A stretch of DNA of 64,000 nt from Azospirillum oryzae (GTDB lineage Bacteria > Pseudomonadota > Alphaproteobacteria > Azospirillales > Azospirillaceae): positions 103,635 through 167,634 of the forward strand of contig NZ_VTTM01000015.1 in NCBI RefSeq assembly GCF_008364795.1, in the 5' to 3' direction. Under the pieces are notes generated by a model, which saw only the letters and a program-made list of their open reading frames with translations, was not told the origin of the DNA and ran no database searches. Made by a program: the position numbers and the translations under genes. Below, piece after piece: positions 25,141-33,483 of the stretch (the first letter of the stretch is position 1; each line of letters begins with the position of its first letter).

Positions 25141-26661
25141 TTACGCCCCGAAGCGGCCCTTGTTCGCCTCGCGCAGCAGGTTCTTCTGCACCTTGCCCAT
25201 GGCGTTGCGCGGCAGCTCGTCGACGAAGGCCACCGCCTTCGGCACCTTGAAGTTTGCCAGCTGCTCCCTGCAGGCGCCGACCACCGCCGCCTCATCGACC
25301 GCAGCGCCCGGACGGCGCAGAACCACCGCCATCACCGCCTCGCCGAAATCCGGGTGGGGGATGCCGATCACCGCCGATTCCACCACGCCGTCGATACCGT
25401 CGATCACCGTCTCCACCTCCTTGGGGTAGACGTTGAAGCCGCCGGAGATCACCAGATCCTTGGCGCGGCCGATGATGTGGACATAGCCGCGCTCGTCGAT
25501 CCGGCCGACATCGCCGGTGATGAACCAGCCACCGGGGCGGATCTCCTGCGCCGTCTTCTCCGGCATGCGCCAATAGCCGGAAAATACGTTCGGCCCCTTC
25601 ACCTCCAGCACGCCGATCCCGCCCTCCGCGACCGGCTCCCCCGTCTTCTCGTCGGCGACCCGCACCGACACCTCGGGCAGCGGGAAGCCGACGGTGCCGG
25701 GGATGCGGTCGCCGTCCAGCGGGTTGGAGGTCAGCATGCCGGTCTCCGTCATGCCGTAGCGTTCCAGAATGGCGTGGCCGGTGCGCTCCCTGAACTCCCG
25801 ATGGGTGTCGGCCAGCAGCGGGGCGGAGCCGGAGATGAACAGCCGCATATGCGCCGCCGCCTCCGGCGTCAGGCGCGGGTCGGCCAGCAGGCGGGTGTAG
25901 AAGGTCGGCACCCCCATCATCACGGTGGCCCGCGGCAGCAGGCGGAACACGGCATCGGGATCGAACTTGCCCAGGAACAGCATGCCGGTACCGTTCATCA
26001 GCACGCAGTTGGTGGCGACGAACAGGCCATGGGTGTGGAAGATCGGCAGGGCGTGCAGCAGCACGTCGTCCGGCCGGAAGCCCCAGATGCGGTGCAGGGT
26101 GGCGGCGTTGGACGACAGGTTGCGGTGGCTCATCATCGCCCCCTTCGACCGCCCGGTGGTACCGGAGGTGTAGAGGATCGCCGCCAGATCGTCCGCCGCG
26201 CACGCCACCGTGTCGAACTCCGGATCGAGCCCCGCCGCCCGGTCGGCCAAGCTGCCGTCGCCGCCGGTGCCCAGCGTCAGCAGATTGCCCACCCCGGCGC
26301 CCTTCGCGGTGTCGGCCAACGCCGCCTCGTTGCCCGGCGGGCAGACGAAGACCTTCGGCTCGGCATCGCCCAGGAAATAGCCGACCTCCGCCTTGGTATA
26401 GGCGGTGTTCAGCGGCAGATAGGCGGCACCGGCCCGCAGGCAGGCGAGATAGAGGAACACCGCCTCCGCCGACTTCTCCACCTGCACCGCCACCCGGTCG
26501 CCCTTGGCGACGCCCAGCTCCGCCAGCAGCCGGGCATAACGGCCGCTGATCTCCATCAGATCGCGATAGCTGTAGCGGCGGCCGGACTCCAGCTCGATGA
26601 AGCTGCTGTCGGCATCGGCGGGAAAGCACGCGGCGGCGATGTCGAAGAAGTTGTCGCTCAT
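25141..26661 (-). CDS. matB: malonyl-CoA synthetase
   Basis: A 506-residue ANL-superfamily acyl-CoA synthetase. The AMP-binding motif reads ILYTSGTTGRSKGAMMSH, followed by ERYGMTETGMLTSNPLDG, which matches MatB more than fatty-acid or acetyl-CoA ligases. The hinge and catalytic lysine motifs are GRAKDLVISGGFNVYPKEVE and PRNAMGKVQK. It should activate malonate (or methylmalonate) to the CoA thioester. No matA decarboxylase or malonate transporter is adjacent. The start at 26661 is preceded by AGGGG. A copy of the 20-bp palindromic sequence lies 74-93 bases upstream. Confidence 0.87.
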   Translation of the reverse strand: MSDNFFDIAAACFPADADSSFIELESGRRYSYRDLMEISGRYARLLAELGVAKGDRVAVQVEKSAEAVFLYLACLRAGAAYLPLNTAYTKAEVGYFLGDAEPKVFVCPPGNEAALADTAKGAGVGNLLTLGTGGDGSLADRAAGLDPEFDTVACAADDLAAILYTSGTTGRSKGAMMSHRNLSSNAATLHRIWGFRPDDVLLHALPIFHTHGLFVATNCVLMNGTGMLFLGKFDPDAVFRLLPRATVMMGVPTFYTRLLADPRLTPEAAAHMRLFISGSAPLLADTHREFRERTGHAILERYGMTETGMLTSNPLDGDRIPGTVGFPLPEVSVRVADEKTGEPVAEGGIGVLEVKGPNVFSGYWRMPEKTAQEIRPGGWFITGDVGRIDERGYVHIIGRAKDLVISGGFNVYPKEVETVIDGIDGVVESAVIGIPHPDFGEAVMAVVLRRPGAAVDEAAVVGACREQLANFKVPKAVAFVDELPRNAMGKVQKNLLREANKGRFGA

Positions 26662-26734
26662 TCTGGTCGGACCCCTGCGGAACGGATCACCCATCATACA
26701 CAGCGATGGGGTAGGGGAGCAGCGTAACGCGGGG

Positions 26735-26754
26735 ATTGTGGGACGTCCCACATC
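26735..26754. repeat. 20-bp palindromic repeat, copy 2 (left of the cat-lodA unit)
   Basis: ATTGTGGGACGTCCCACATC, with a perfect 16-bp palindrome at 26737-26752. It is identical and in the same orientation as the copy at 32456-32475. It lies upstream of matB (leftward) and of the catalase-LodA gene (rightward). Confidence 0.9.
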
Positions 26755-27001
26755 CGCGCCTCCGGACCGCCGTCGCGAATATCAACCAATTTTCTCAACC
26801 TTAGAAGCGCTCCATCATCACCAACTCTCCGATCAACAAAAATTGTGTGCCGTCATGATTATTTCCGGTGGAAACCTTTGAAGTGCTCGCGTAAGCACGA
26901 GTCATTATGCGGGAAAATCAAACAACGGACACAACTTCCCGCGCCAAAAAATGTCCACCCCGCCCCGGCAGCGCCGCCGGACGAACCAGGAGACGGAGCG
27001 A
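26755..27001 (+). promoter_or_regulatory. AT-rich upstream region of the catalase-LodA gene
   Basis: The remainder of the 340-base matB/lodA gap is strikingly AT-rich compared with the rest of the window. It contains two dyads: GTGCT (26883-26887) with AGCAC (26894-26898), and GCGGGAA (26909-26915) with TTCCCGC (26936-26942). The second could form a hairpin in the mRNA leader. GGAG sits just before the ATG at 27002. No clear -35/-10 pair was identified. Confidence 0.4.
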
Positions 27002-30000
27002 ATGACGGCCGAAGACCCCAACAAGAGTCCCCCCTGCTTCGACTGCGCGACCAACGCCACCCAGCGGCTGGACGAGATGTTCATCGCCATGGGCCAGATG
27101 AAGCGCATCGCGCTGGGCCAGAAGCCGGCGGAGCGCGCGGTGTTCCGCAAACTGCACGGGGCCGCCCACGGCCGTCTGGTGATGCACCCCGACCGGCCGG
27201 AGGCGCTGCGCAAAGTCGGCGTCTTCGCCAAGGATCAGCTGCCGGCCTGGGTCCGTTTTTCCAGCGACACCGGCCCGACCTCTCCGGATCTGGGCTCGAC
27301 GCTCGGCATCGGGCTGAAGGTCTGGGGCGTCGACGGGGTCAACGCGCTGGGCGAGACGGGCGACGTCGCCGACTTCATCATGCAGAACTTTCCCATCTTC
27401 TTCGTCGATAACGCGGAGGAGATGTGCGAATTCACCTATGCCGGCACGGTCCTAAAGGACTATCCTGGCTATCTCGCCAAGCACCCGAAGACCAACGGCA
27501 TCCTCGACGCCATGTCGGCTCAGGTCAACGGCAGCGTTCTGACCACCCAATATTGGGCGATCCTGCCCTTCGCCTTCGGCCCCGACCATTACGCCAAATA
27601 CTCGCTGGTGCCGGAAACGCCGCCGCCCGGCCATCCGGCGGTCAACGTGCCGACCGACGACAAGAACTATCTCGCCACCGACCTTGCCAACCGGCTGCTG
27701 GAGGACGAATACCGCTTCACCTTCATGGTACAGGTGGTGCCGAAAAGCGCCGGCTATCCGCTGGACAAGGCGACGGAGGAATGGCCGACCGACCAGTATC
27801 CCTACCAGCCGGTGGCGACGCTGGTCCTGCCCAAACAGGATGTCTGCGCCCGCGGCCAGGGTGATTACGGGCAGGAACTGGCCTTCAACATCTGGCGCAC
27901 GCCGGTGGAGCAGGCGCCGCAGGGCAGCATCGCCGCGGTGCGCAAGGTCGTCTACAACCACGGCGCCGACGTCCGCCATCAGGCCAACGGCCAGCCGCTG
28001 CAGCAGCCGACGCAGCCGCGCACCCAGGCGCCGCCGCTCCCCAAGGACGACTGCATTGTCAAGGCGGTGATCTACCCGCCCATCGGCGTCGCCCGCATCG
28101 GCAACGCGCCGGAGGGCTATGTCGTCGGCCCCGAGGTGCCGAACCCGAAGCCGCTGATGGCCGGCGACGACCCGGCGCGGAATCCCTACCGTGACGCCGA
28201 GGGCCGGCTTCTGCCGCAGGCGGCGCGCTTCCGCATCTATGGCGTCAACGCCATGGGCCGGATCGTCCGTGAACTGACCGCCGCCGACAGCGGTGCCGAC
28301 ATCACTTGGAAGGTCCACCTCGCCAACAAGAAGTCGGCTTGGTACGGCTTCCAGCTGGCGCTCGACATTCCGGAAGCGGCCTCCGCCGACCCGACGACGC
28401 TGCGCAACCCGACCGTCGCCGACCGTCAGGCGCTGGTGCTGGATGCCGGGGAAGAGAAGATCCATGCCGGCCATGGCAAGCAGAGCCGCAAGCTGGTCGC
28501 CGGAAAGTTCATGCACCAGGGCGAGCCGGTCTATCTCGGCCGCATGTGGTGCGAGGAGGGCGACCACCGCCTGCTGGTCACCGGCGGGCGCGGCTTCTCC
28601 TCCTCCTACAACGGCACCAAGGCGATCACCTTCGGCAACAACGAGGGCTGGCACGACGACACCTCCGACGGCCCGGTCGATGCCGTCGTCAAGCTGAACG
28701 GCATGGAGCTGCCGGTCACCCCTGCCTGGATCGTGGTCGCCCCGCCCAACTACGGACCGCAGCGCAAGTCGGTGCGCACCATGTGGGACCTGATGCGCGA
28801 CGTGGCGATCCAGGCCGGCACGTTGCCCAAGCCGGCCCGCCCGTCCTTCACCCACGACATCTATCCGGTGTTCGAGCGGATGACCGGGCTGCAATGGGTC
28901 AATGCCGGCTTCGCCGCCGGGTTCGGCTGGAACTCCGCCAACGACTTCACCAAGCCGGAGTGGATCGCGCGGCTCAGCGACCGCAGCCTCGCCAACCAGG
29001 AAACCCGGCGGGTGCTGAAGAACTCCTTCCGCCACGACGCGGTCGACAGCTGGTCGCCGACGCCCTGGCCCTGGGTCTATGGCGACGCGATGAACATCCC
29101 GCCGGCCCAGACGCCGCGCCAATACACCTCGCTGACCCAGACCCAGCTGGAGTTCCTCGACCAGTGGGTGGCCGGCGATTTCGATGACGATTGGGGCAAG
29201 GTCCCGGTCTACACCGACTTCGATCAGGTGCCGCTGGAAGAACAGGGCGACGTGCTGACCCGCGCAGCGATGGACTTCTGCCTCGCCGACGCCTTCCATC
29301 CCGGCTGCGAGATGACCTGGCCGGTGCGCGCCGCCACCATGTATATGGAGCCGTTCCGCTTCGCCCATGCGCCCAAGGGCTGGGTCGAGCCGGGGCTGGG
29401 CGCCATCCTGTCCAGCGACACGGTGACCATCCCCAATGGCCCGCTCTATGGCCAGCTTCCCGGCGGCATCACCCGCTGGATGGCGGTGCCGTGGCAGACT
29501 GACACCGGCAGCTGCCGCTCCGGCTACGATCCCACCTACGACCCCAACGTCCCGACCTTCTGGCCGGCCCGCGTGCCCAACGAAGTGCTGACCCGCGAGA
29601 ACTACCGGATCGTGATGGACGCCGCCCAGCCCGCCCAGGTGCGTCTGGCCGCCTTTGCCAACCGCGCCGCCTGGGTGGCGCCGCTGGGCACCACCAGCTA
29701 CACCGACCAGATCAACAACATGATCCATCACTTCGACCATCTCGGCGTGGTCGAGGTCAATCCCGGCCCGACCGATCCGGAAGGCACCAGACTGTTCCCA
29801 CCGCTGATCGAGGTGGAGGACCAGCACATCCCGATCCCCGACGTGGACGATACGGTCGACACCAAGGCGGTTCGGGCCGCCCACCGCACGATGTCCGGCA
29901 AGGCGCCGGCCCCGTCGGGTGGTGGTGCCGGGCTGCGGGCGACCCAGCCGGTCGACCTCAGCCGGATCGACAAGGTCCGCCGCTTCCCGCGCGGGCTGCG

Positions 30001-30004
30001 GTGA
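27002..30004 (+). CDS. catalase-like domain fused to a LodA/GoxA-type CTQ-dependent oxidase
   Basis: A 1000-residue, two-domain protein. Residues about 20-340 are a heme-catalase-like domain with His52/His56 (KLHGAAHG), the catalase-type Asn129 (DFIMQNFPIFF) and a candidate heme-ligand Tyr318 (VVYNHGADVRH). After a Pro/Gln-rich linker, residues 351-1000 form a LodA/GoxA domain beginning YPPIGVARIGNAPEGY. Such enzymes oxidise amino acids and release H2O2, using cysteine tryptophylquinone. Candidate cofactor residues are Trp831 (VPWQTD) and Cys769 (FHPGCEMTW) or Cys760; the Cys769-Trp831 spacing of 62 is near the 65 in LodA. No signal peptide. ATG 27002 has a good ribosome site. The gene overlaps its LodB-type partner by 4 bases. 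Substrate and catalase activity are unproven. Confidence 0.85.
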   Translation: MTAEDPNKSPPCFDCATNATQRLDEMFIAMGQMKRIALGQKPAERAVFRKLHGAAHGRLVMHPDRPEALRKVGVFAKDQLPAWVRFSSDTGPTSPDLGSTLGIGLKVWGVDGVNALGETGDVADFIMQNFPIFFVDNAEEMCEFTYAGTVLKDYPGYLAKHPKTNGILDAMSAQVNGSVLTTQYWAILPFAFGPDHYAKYSLVPETPPPGHPAVNVPTDDKNYLATDLANRLLEDEYRFTFMVQVVPKSAGYPLDKATEEWPTDQYPYQPVATLVLPKQDVCARGQGDYGQELAFNIWRTPVEQAPQGSIAAVRKVVYNHGADVRHQANGQPLQQPTQPRTQAPPLPKDDCIVKAVIYPPIGVARIGNAPEGYVVGPEVPNPKPLMAGDDPARNPYRDAEGRLLPQAARFRIYGVNAMGRIVRELTAADSGADITWKVHLANKKSAWYGFQLALDIPEAASADPTTLRNPTVADRQALVLDAGEEKIHAGHGKQSRKLVAGKFMHQGEPVYLGRMWCEEGDHRLLVTGGRGFSSSYNGTKAITFGNNEGWHDDTSDGPVDAVVKLNGMELPVTPAWIVVAPPNYGPQRKSVRTMWDLMRDVAIQAGTLPKPARPSFTHDIYPVFERMTGLQWVNAGFAAGFGWNSANDFTKPEWIARLSDRSLANQETRRVLKNSFRHDAVDSWSPTPWPWVYGDAMNIPPAQTPRQYTSLTQTQLEFLDQWVAGDFDDDWGKVPVYTDFDQVPLEEQGDVLTRAAMDFCLADAFHPGCEMTWPVRAATMYMEPFRFAHAPKGWVEPGLGAILSSDTVTIPNGPLYGQLPGGITRWMAVPWQTDTGSCRSGYDPTYDPNVPTFWPARVPNEVLTRENYRIVMDAAQPAQVRLAAFANRAAWVAPLGTTSYTDQINNMIHHFDHLGVVEVNPGPTDPEGTRLFPPLIEVEDQHIPIPDVDDTVDTKAVRAAHRTMSGKAPAPSGGGAGLRATQPVDLSRIDKVRRFPRGLR

Positions 30005-31137
30005 CGACACCCGTCGAGGCGGATGCGGTCGTGGTCGGGGCAGGCCCCGCCGGGACCGCCTTCGCCCTCAACCTCGCGCCGCTGCACCGGGTGCTGGTGC
30101 TGGATCGGCGGGCAGGCCCCGCCGTCCGCATCGGCGAATCGCTGGCCCCGGCGGCGCGCCGCCTGCTGGCCGACATGGGTCTGTGGGACGCCTTCCTCGC
30201 CGAGGGCCATTCCCCCTGCCATGGCGGCCGGTCGGTCTGGGGCGGGCCGCTGCCGGTCGAGGCCGACAGTCTGCGCGACCTCGACGGGCCGGGATGGCAT
30301 CTCGACCGTGGCCGTTTCGACGGCTGGCTGCGCCGGGTGGCCGCCTCACGCGGCGCCGCCCTGCTGGTCCCTGCCCAGCCGCTGTCGGTGGACAGGGCAG
30401 GGCAGGGCTGGCTGCTGGAGGTCGAGACCGCCGGCCGCCGCATTCCCGTCCATGCCCGCCTGCTGGTCGATGCCGGCGGGCGCGGTTCGCCGCTCGCCAA
30501 ACGCTTCGGCGCCCGGCGGGCGGTCTCGGACCGGCTGGTCTGCGGCTGGGTCCATGGCATTGATGCCCCCGGCCGGCAGTCTGGCCTGACCTGGATCGAG
30601 GCGGAGCCGGACGGCTGGTGGTACAGCGCCCCATTGCCCGAAGGCCGCCGGGTGGTGGCCTTCCACACCGACGCCGACCTGCCCGCAGCGGCGGATGCCC
30701 GCGACACGGCATCGCTGCTGCGCCGATTGTCCACCTGTTCCGTCCTTTCGGACTCGTTGCGCGCCTGCGGCTTCGAAGCGGACGGGCAGGGGGAGGGGAG
30801 GGGCGGTTTCTGCGCCGCCCATAGCAGCAGCCTGTCACCGGCGTCGGGCGAGGGTTGGCTGGCGGTCGGCGACGCCGCGCTGGGCTTCGACCCGCTGTCG
30901 TCGCAGGGCATCTTCAACGCGCTCTACACCGGCTTGGCCGCCGCCGAAGCCGCCGACCGCCACCTTTCCGGCGATCCCACGGCACTGTCCAACTATGCCG
31001 CCGGCCTGACACCGATCCGCGAGGCCTACCGCGCCCATCTGCGGGCTTGGTACGGCCTGGAACGCCGCTGGCAAGACCGTCCATTCTGGAGCCGGCGCCT
31101 CTCCAACCCCCTCTCCCCCCTGGGGAGAGGGACGTGA
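30001..31137 (+). CDS. LodB-type FAD-dependent oxidoreductase
   Basis: A 378-residue flavoprotein with the N-terminal dinucleotide motif VVVGAGPAGTAFALNL, a mid GG-type LLVDAGGRGSPLAKRFGA and the C-terminal FAD motif AVGDAALGFDPLSSQGIFNAL. It resembles tryptophan-halogenase-like monooxygenases of the LodB group, which are needed to build the CTQ cofactor of LodA. It starts at GTG 30001, overlapping the oxidase gene in GTGA, so the two are translationally coupled. The last residues (NPLSPLGRGT) are encoded by a GC-rich palindrome of a type seen elsewhere at gene ends. The stop codon lies at the edge of the IS target duplication. Confidence 0.85.
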   Translation: MTTPVEADAVVVGAGPAGTAFALNLAPLHRVLVLDRRAGPAVRIGESLAPAARRLLADMGLWDAFLAEGHSPCHGGRSVWGGPLPVEADSLRDLDGPGWHLDRGRFDGWLRRVAASRGAALLVPAQPLSVDRAGQGWLLEVETAGRRIPVHARLLVDAGGRGSPLAKRFGARRAVSDRLVCGWVHGIDAPGRQSGLTWIEAEPDGWWYSAPLPEGRRVVAFHTDADLPAAADARDTASLLRRLSTCSVLSDSLRACGFEADGQGEGRGGFCAAHSSSLSPASGEGWLAVGDAALGFDPLSSQGIFNALYTGLAAAEAADRHLSGDPTALSNYAAGLTPIREAYRAHLRAWYGLERRWQDRPFWSRRLSNPLSPLGRGT

Positions 31138-31156
31138 TTGTGTACAGACCGGTAAC

Positions 31157-31191
31157 ATAGGTAACGGATTAGACCGTGCAGATGGGTGACA
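31157..31191 (+). repeat. left inverted repeat of the IS
   Basis: 35 bp beginning ATAGGTAACGGATTAGACCG, repeated inverted at 32407-32441 with two mismatches. Confidence 0.9.
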
Positions 31192-31227
31192 GGTCAGAGT
31201 GTCAGCGAACCATGAATGGAGACGCTG

Positions 31228-32403
31228 ATGCCATGGGAAGAGACCTGCACCATGGACGAGCGACTGAAGTTTGTTTCGGCGTGCCTGAGTGGCGAGCAGC
31301 CGATGTCGTGGCTATGCGAGCGTTTCGGAATCAGCCGGAAAACCGGTTACAAGTGGCTTGATCGGTATCGGACGAGCGGTCCCGCCGGATTGGTTGACCA
31401 ATCTCGCGCGCGGATCGAGCCCTCGCAGATGGCGGCGGAGGTTCGAGAAGCGATCCTTGCGTTGCGAGTGGAGAAGCCGCATTGGGGCCCGCTGAAGCTG
31501 CGGGCGAAGCTGTGCGAACGTGAGCCTGGGACCATGTGGCCGGCGGCCAGCAGCATCGGCGCCCTGCTGCGCCGTACGGGGCTGAGCCAGCCACGGCGCG
31601 GGCGTCGGCGGACCCCGCCCTACCAGCAGCCGCTCGCCCACGCCCAGGCTGCCAATGATGTGTGGTGTGCCGATTACAAGGGCTGGGTCCGCAGCCGGGA
31701 TGGTCAACGATGCGATCCGCTGACGGTGAGCGACGCCTACAGCCGGTTTCTTCTGGCGGCCGATCTGGTTCCTCGGCTGGACAGCGCCAGTGCCCGCCCG
31801 ATCTTCGAGCGCCTGTTCGGTGAGTATGGGCTTCCGGCGGCGATCCGCTCGGACAACGGCGTCCCCTTCGCCAGCACCGGGGTGGCCGGTCTGTCGGAAC
31901 TGTCGGTCTGGTGGTTGAAGCTGGGCATCCGGCCGGAGCGGATCACACCCGGAAAGCCCCAGCAGAATGGCCGCCACGAACGGATGCACCGGACCTTGCA
32001 TGCCGAAGCGATGGCGTCGCCCAGCGCCGATGCCCGGGAGCAACAGCAGCGTCTCGACGCCTTCCGTGCCGAGTTCAACCATGAGCGCCCGCATGAGGCA
32101 CTCGGCCAGCGTCAGCCCGCCCGCTTCTACAGCGCTTCAAACAGACACTATGATGGATGCCTCGCAGAACCGGTCTACAGCCAGGAACAAGCCTGCCGTC
32201 GCGTCCGCACCAATGGTGACATCAAATGGGCCGGCGGCTTCGTCTTCATCGGCGAGGTGCTGATCGGCGAACCTGTCGCCGTCTCCGAAACCGACCAGGG
32301 CTACATGGCCGTCTATTACTTCGACCTCCTGCTCGGATACATCGACAAAGGAGCGAGAACAATCCGGAGCCCTGAGCGGTGGCATGCCACCGCTCAGGGC
32401 TGA
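31228..32403 (+). CDS. IS481-family transposase
   Basis: A 391-residue DDE transposase. The N-terminal helix-turn-helix reads SWLCERFGISRKTGYKWLDR. The rve integrase core shows its three acidic residues in VWCADYKGW, AIRSDNGVPF and NGRHERMHRTLH. The ATG at 31228 is chosen because GGAG sits 8 bases upstream; ATG 31216 is in the same frame. It runs almost to the right end of the element and looks intact. Confidence 0.92.
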   Translation: MPWEETCTMDERLKFVSACLSGEQPMSWLCERFGISRKTGYKWLDRYRTSGPAGLVDQSRARIEPSQMAAEVREAILALRVEKPHWGPLKLRAKLCEREPGTMWPAASSIGALLRRTGLSQPRRGRRRTPPYQQPLAHAQAANDVWCADYKGWVRSRDGQRCDPLTVSDAYSRFLLAADLVPRLDSASARPIFERLFGEYGLPAAIRSDNGVPFASTGVAGLSELSVWWLKLGIRPERITPGKPQQNGRHERMHRTLHAEAMASPSADAREQQQRLDAFRAEFNHERPHEALGQRQPARFYSASNRHYDGCLAEPVYSQEQACRRVRTNGDIKWAGGFVFIGEVLIGEPVAVSETDQGYMAVYYFDLLLGYIDKGARTIRSPERWHATAQG

Positions 32404-32406
32404 ATG

Positions 32407-32441
32407 TGTCACCCATCTGGACGGTCTATTCCGTTACCTAT
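32407..32441 (-). repeat. right inverted repeat of the IS
   Basis: Inverted partner of 31157-31191, 33 of 35 bases identical. Confidence 0.9.
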
Positions 32442-32455
32442 CTGCACGTTGCACA

Positions 32456-32475
32456 ATTGTGGGACGTCCCACATC
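32456..32475. repeat. 20-bp palindromic repeat, copy 3 (right of the cat-lodA-lodB unit)
   Basis: ATTGTGGGACGTCCCACATC, identical to 26735-26754, same orientation. It directly abuts the IS right end; its first four bases double as the target duplication. It ends 5 bases before the stop codon of the leftward LysR gene. Confidence 0.9.
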
Positions 32476-32480
32476 GCCCG

Positions 32481-33380
32481 CTACCGTCCACCCCCAATCT
32501 CCCGCACCAGATCGACCAGCGCCCGTAGCCCCGGCGGCAGATGGCGCCGGCCCGAATAATAAAGACACAAGCCCGGAAACGGCTGGGTCCACGCATCCAG
32601 CACGCGCAGCAGGCGGCCGGCGGCGATGTCCTCGGCGACATGCCACTCCGCCAGATAGCCCACCCCCATCCCCGCCCGCACGGCGTCGAGCATCAGGTCC
32701 GGATCGTCCAGGATCAGCGGCCCGCTGCCGTCGATGGCGACCGTCTCGCCATGCCGCTCGAATTCCCAGCGGTAAAGGGCGCCGCTCGGCAGGCGGCTGC
32801 GGATGCAGCGGTGCGCGGCGAGGTCGGCCGGCGTGACCGGCAGGGAACGGCCGGCGAAATACTCCGGCGTGCCGACCACCGCGAAGCGCAGCTCGGGGCC
32901 GAGCGGGATGGCGATCATGTCCTGCGGCACCTGCTCCGCCAGCCGCACCCCGGCATCGAATCCCTCCAGCACGATGTCAACCAGCTTGCCTTCGGTGACG
33001 ATGTCCACCGTCATCGCGGGATAACGGCGCAGATACTCCAGGATGACCGGTTTCATGATCATCCGCGCGGCGCCGGCCGAACTGTTGATGCGCAGCGTCC
33101 CCGTCGGCACCGCCCGATGGTCGCCCAACCGGTCGAACGCGGCGCGGATGTCGCGCAGGGCAGGGGCGGTGTCGGCGACGAACTGCTCCCCCGCCTGGGT
33201 CAGCGCGACGCTGCGCGTCGTCCGGTGGAACAGCCGCACCCCCAGCCGCTCCTCCAGCGCCGCGATGGCGTGGCTGAGCGCCGAGCGGGACATCCCCAGT
33301 TCGGCCGCCGCGGCCCGGAAGCCGCGATGACGGGCGACCGCCTGCACGGCCTCAAGCTCCGCCAGTCCAGTGAGCACCAT
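32481..33380 (-). CDS. LysR-type regulator
   Basis: A 299-residue LysR protein. The helix-turn-helix (residues about 5-60) reads ELEAVQAVARHRGFRAAAAE then LGMSRSALSHAIAALEERLG. The effector domain is of the common PBP2 CrgA-like group (GTLRINSSAGAARMIMKPVI). It is divergent from the aldehyde dehydrogenase gene with a 103-base gap and is the obvious candidate regulator of it. Its 3' end nearly touches palindrome copy 3, which could lie in its transcript end. Confidence 0.9.
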   Translation of the reverse strand: MVLTGLAELEAVQAVARHRGFRAAAAELGMSRSALSHAIAALEERLGVRLFHRTTRSVALTQAGEQFVADTAPALRDIRAAFDRLGDHRAVPTGTLRINSSAGAARMIMKPVILEYLRRYPAMTVDIVTEGKLVDIVLEGFDAGVRLAEQVPQDMIAIPLGPELRFAVVGTPEYFAGRSLPVTPADLAAHRCIRSRLPSGALYRWEFERHGETVAIDGSGPLILDDPDLMLDAVRAGMGVGYLAEWHVAEDIAAGRLLRVLDAWTQPFPGLCLYYSGRRHLPPGLRALVDLVREIGGGR

Positions 33381-33483
33381 TGTCCCGATCCGTTCACCGA
33401 TTCATGCGGGATTGTCCATCTTATCACCCGACAGACCGCATGCCACCTGGATGGGCAGCCAACGGCCAATCCGGGAGACCACC

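Larger units (their letters stand above)
31141..32455 (+). mobile_element. IS481-family insertion sequence, complete, with ATTG target duplication
   Basis: A 1315-base element. The ends read TGTACA (left) and TGCACA (right, complement TGTGCA). Long inner inverted repeats lie at 31157-31191 and 32407-32441 (35 bp, 2 mismatches). The 4-base sequence ATTG flanks it on both sides (31137-31140 and 32456-32459). Removing the element and one ATTG restores the 20-bp palindromic repeat directly after the lodB-type stop codon. One intact transposase gene and clean ends suggest a recent, possibly still active insertion. Confidence 0.88.

Noticed and set aside
26951..27001. An upstream ATG (26951) for the catalase-LodA gene
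   Set aside because: It has no ribosome site, and the added residues are Pro/Arg-rich with no similarity. ATG 27002 has GGAG in place.
27452..30010. An 852-codon open frame antisense to the catalase-LodA gene
   Set aside because: No recognisable domain and composition typical of antisense frames in high-GC DNA; the forward gene has clear domain motifs throughout.
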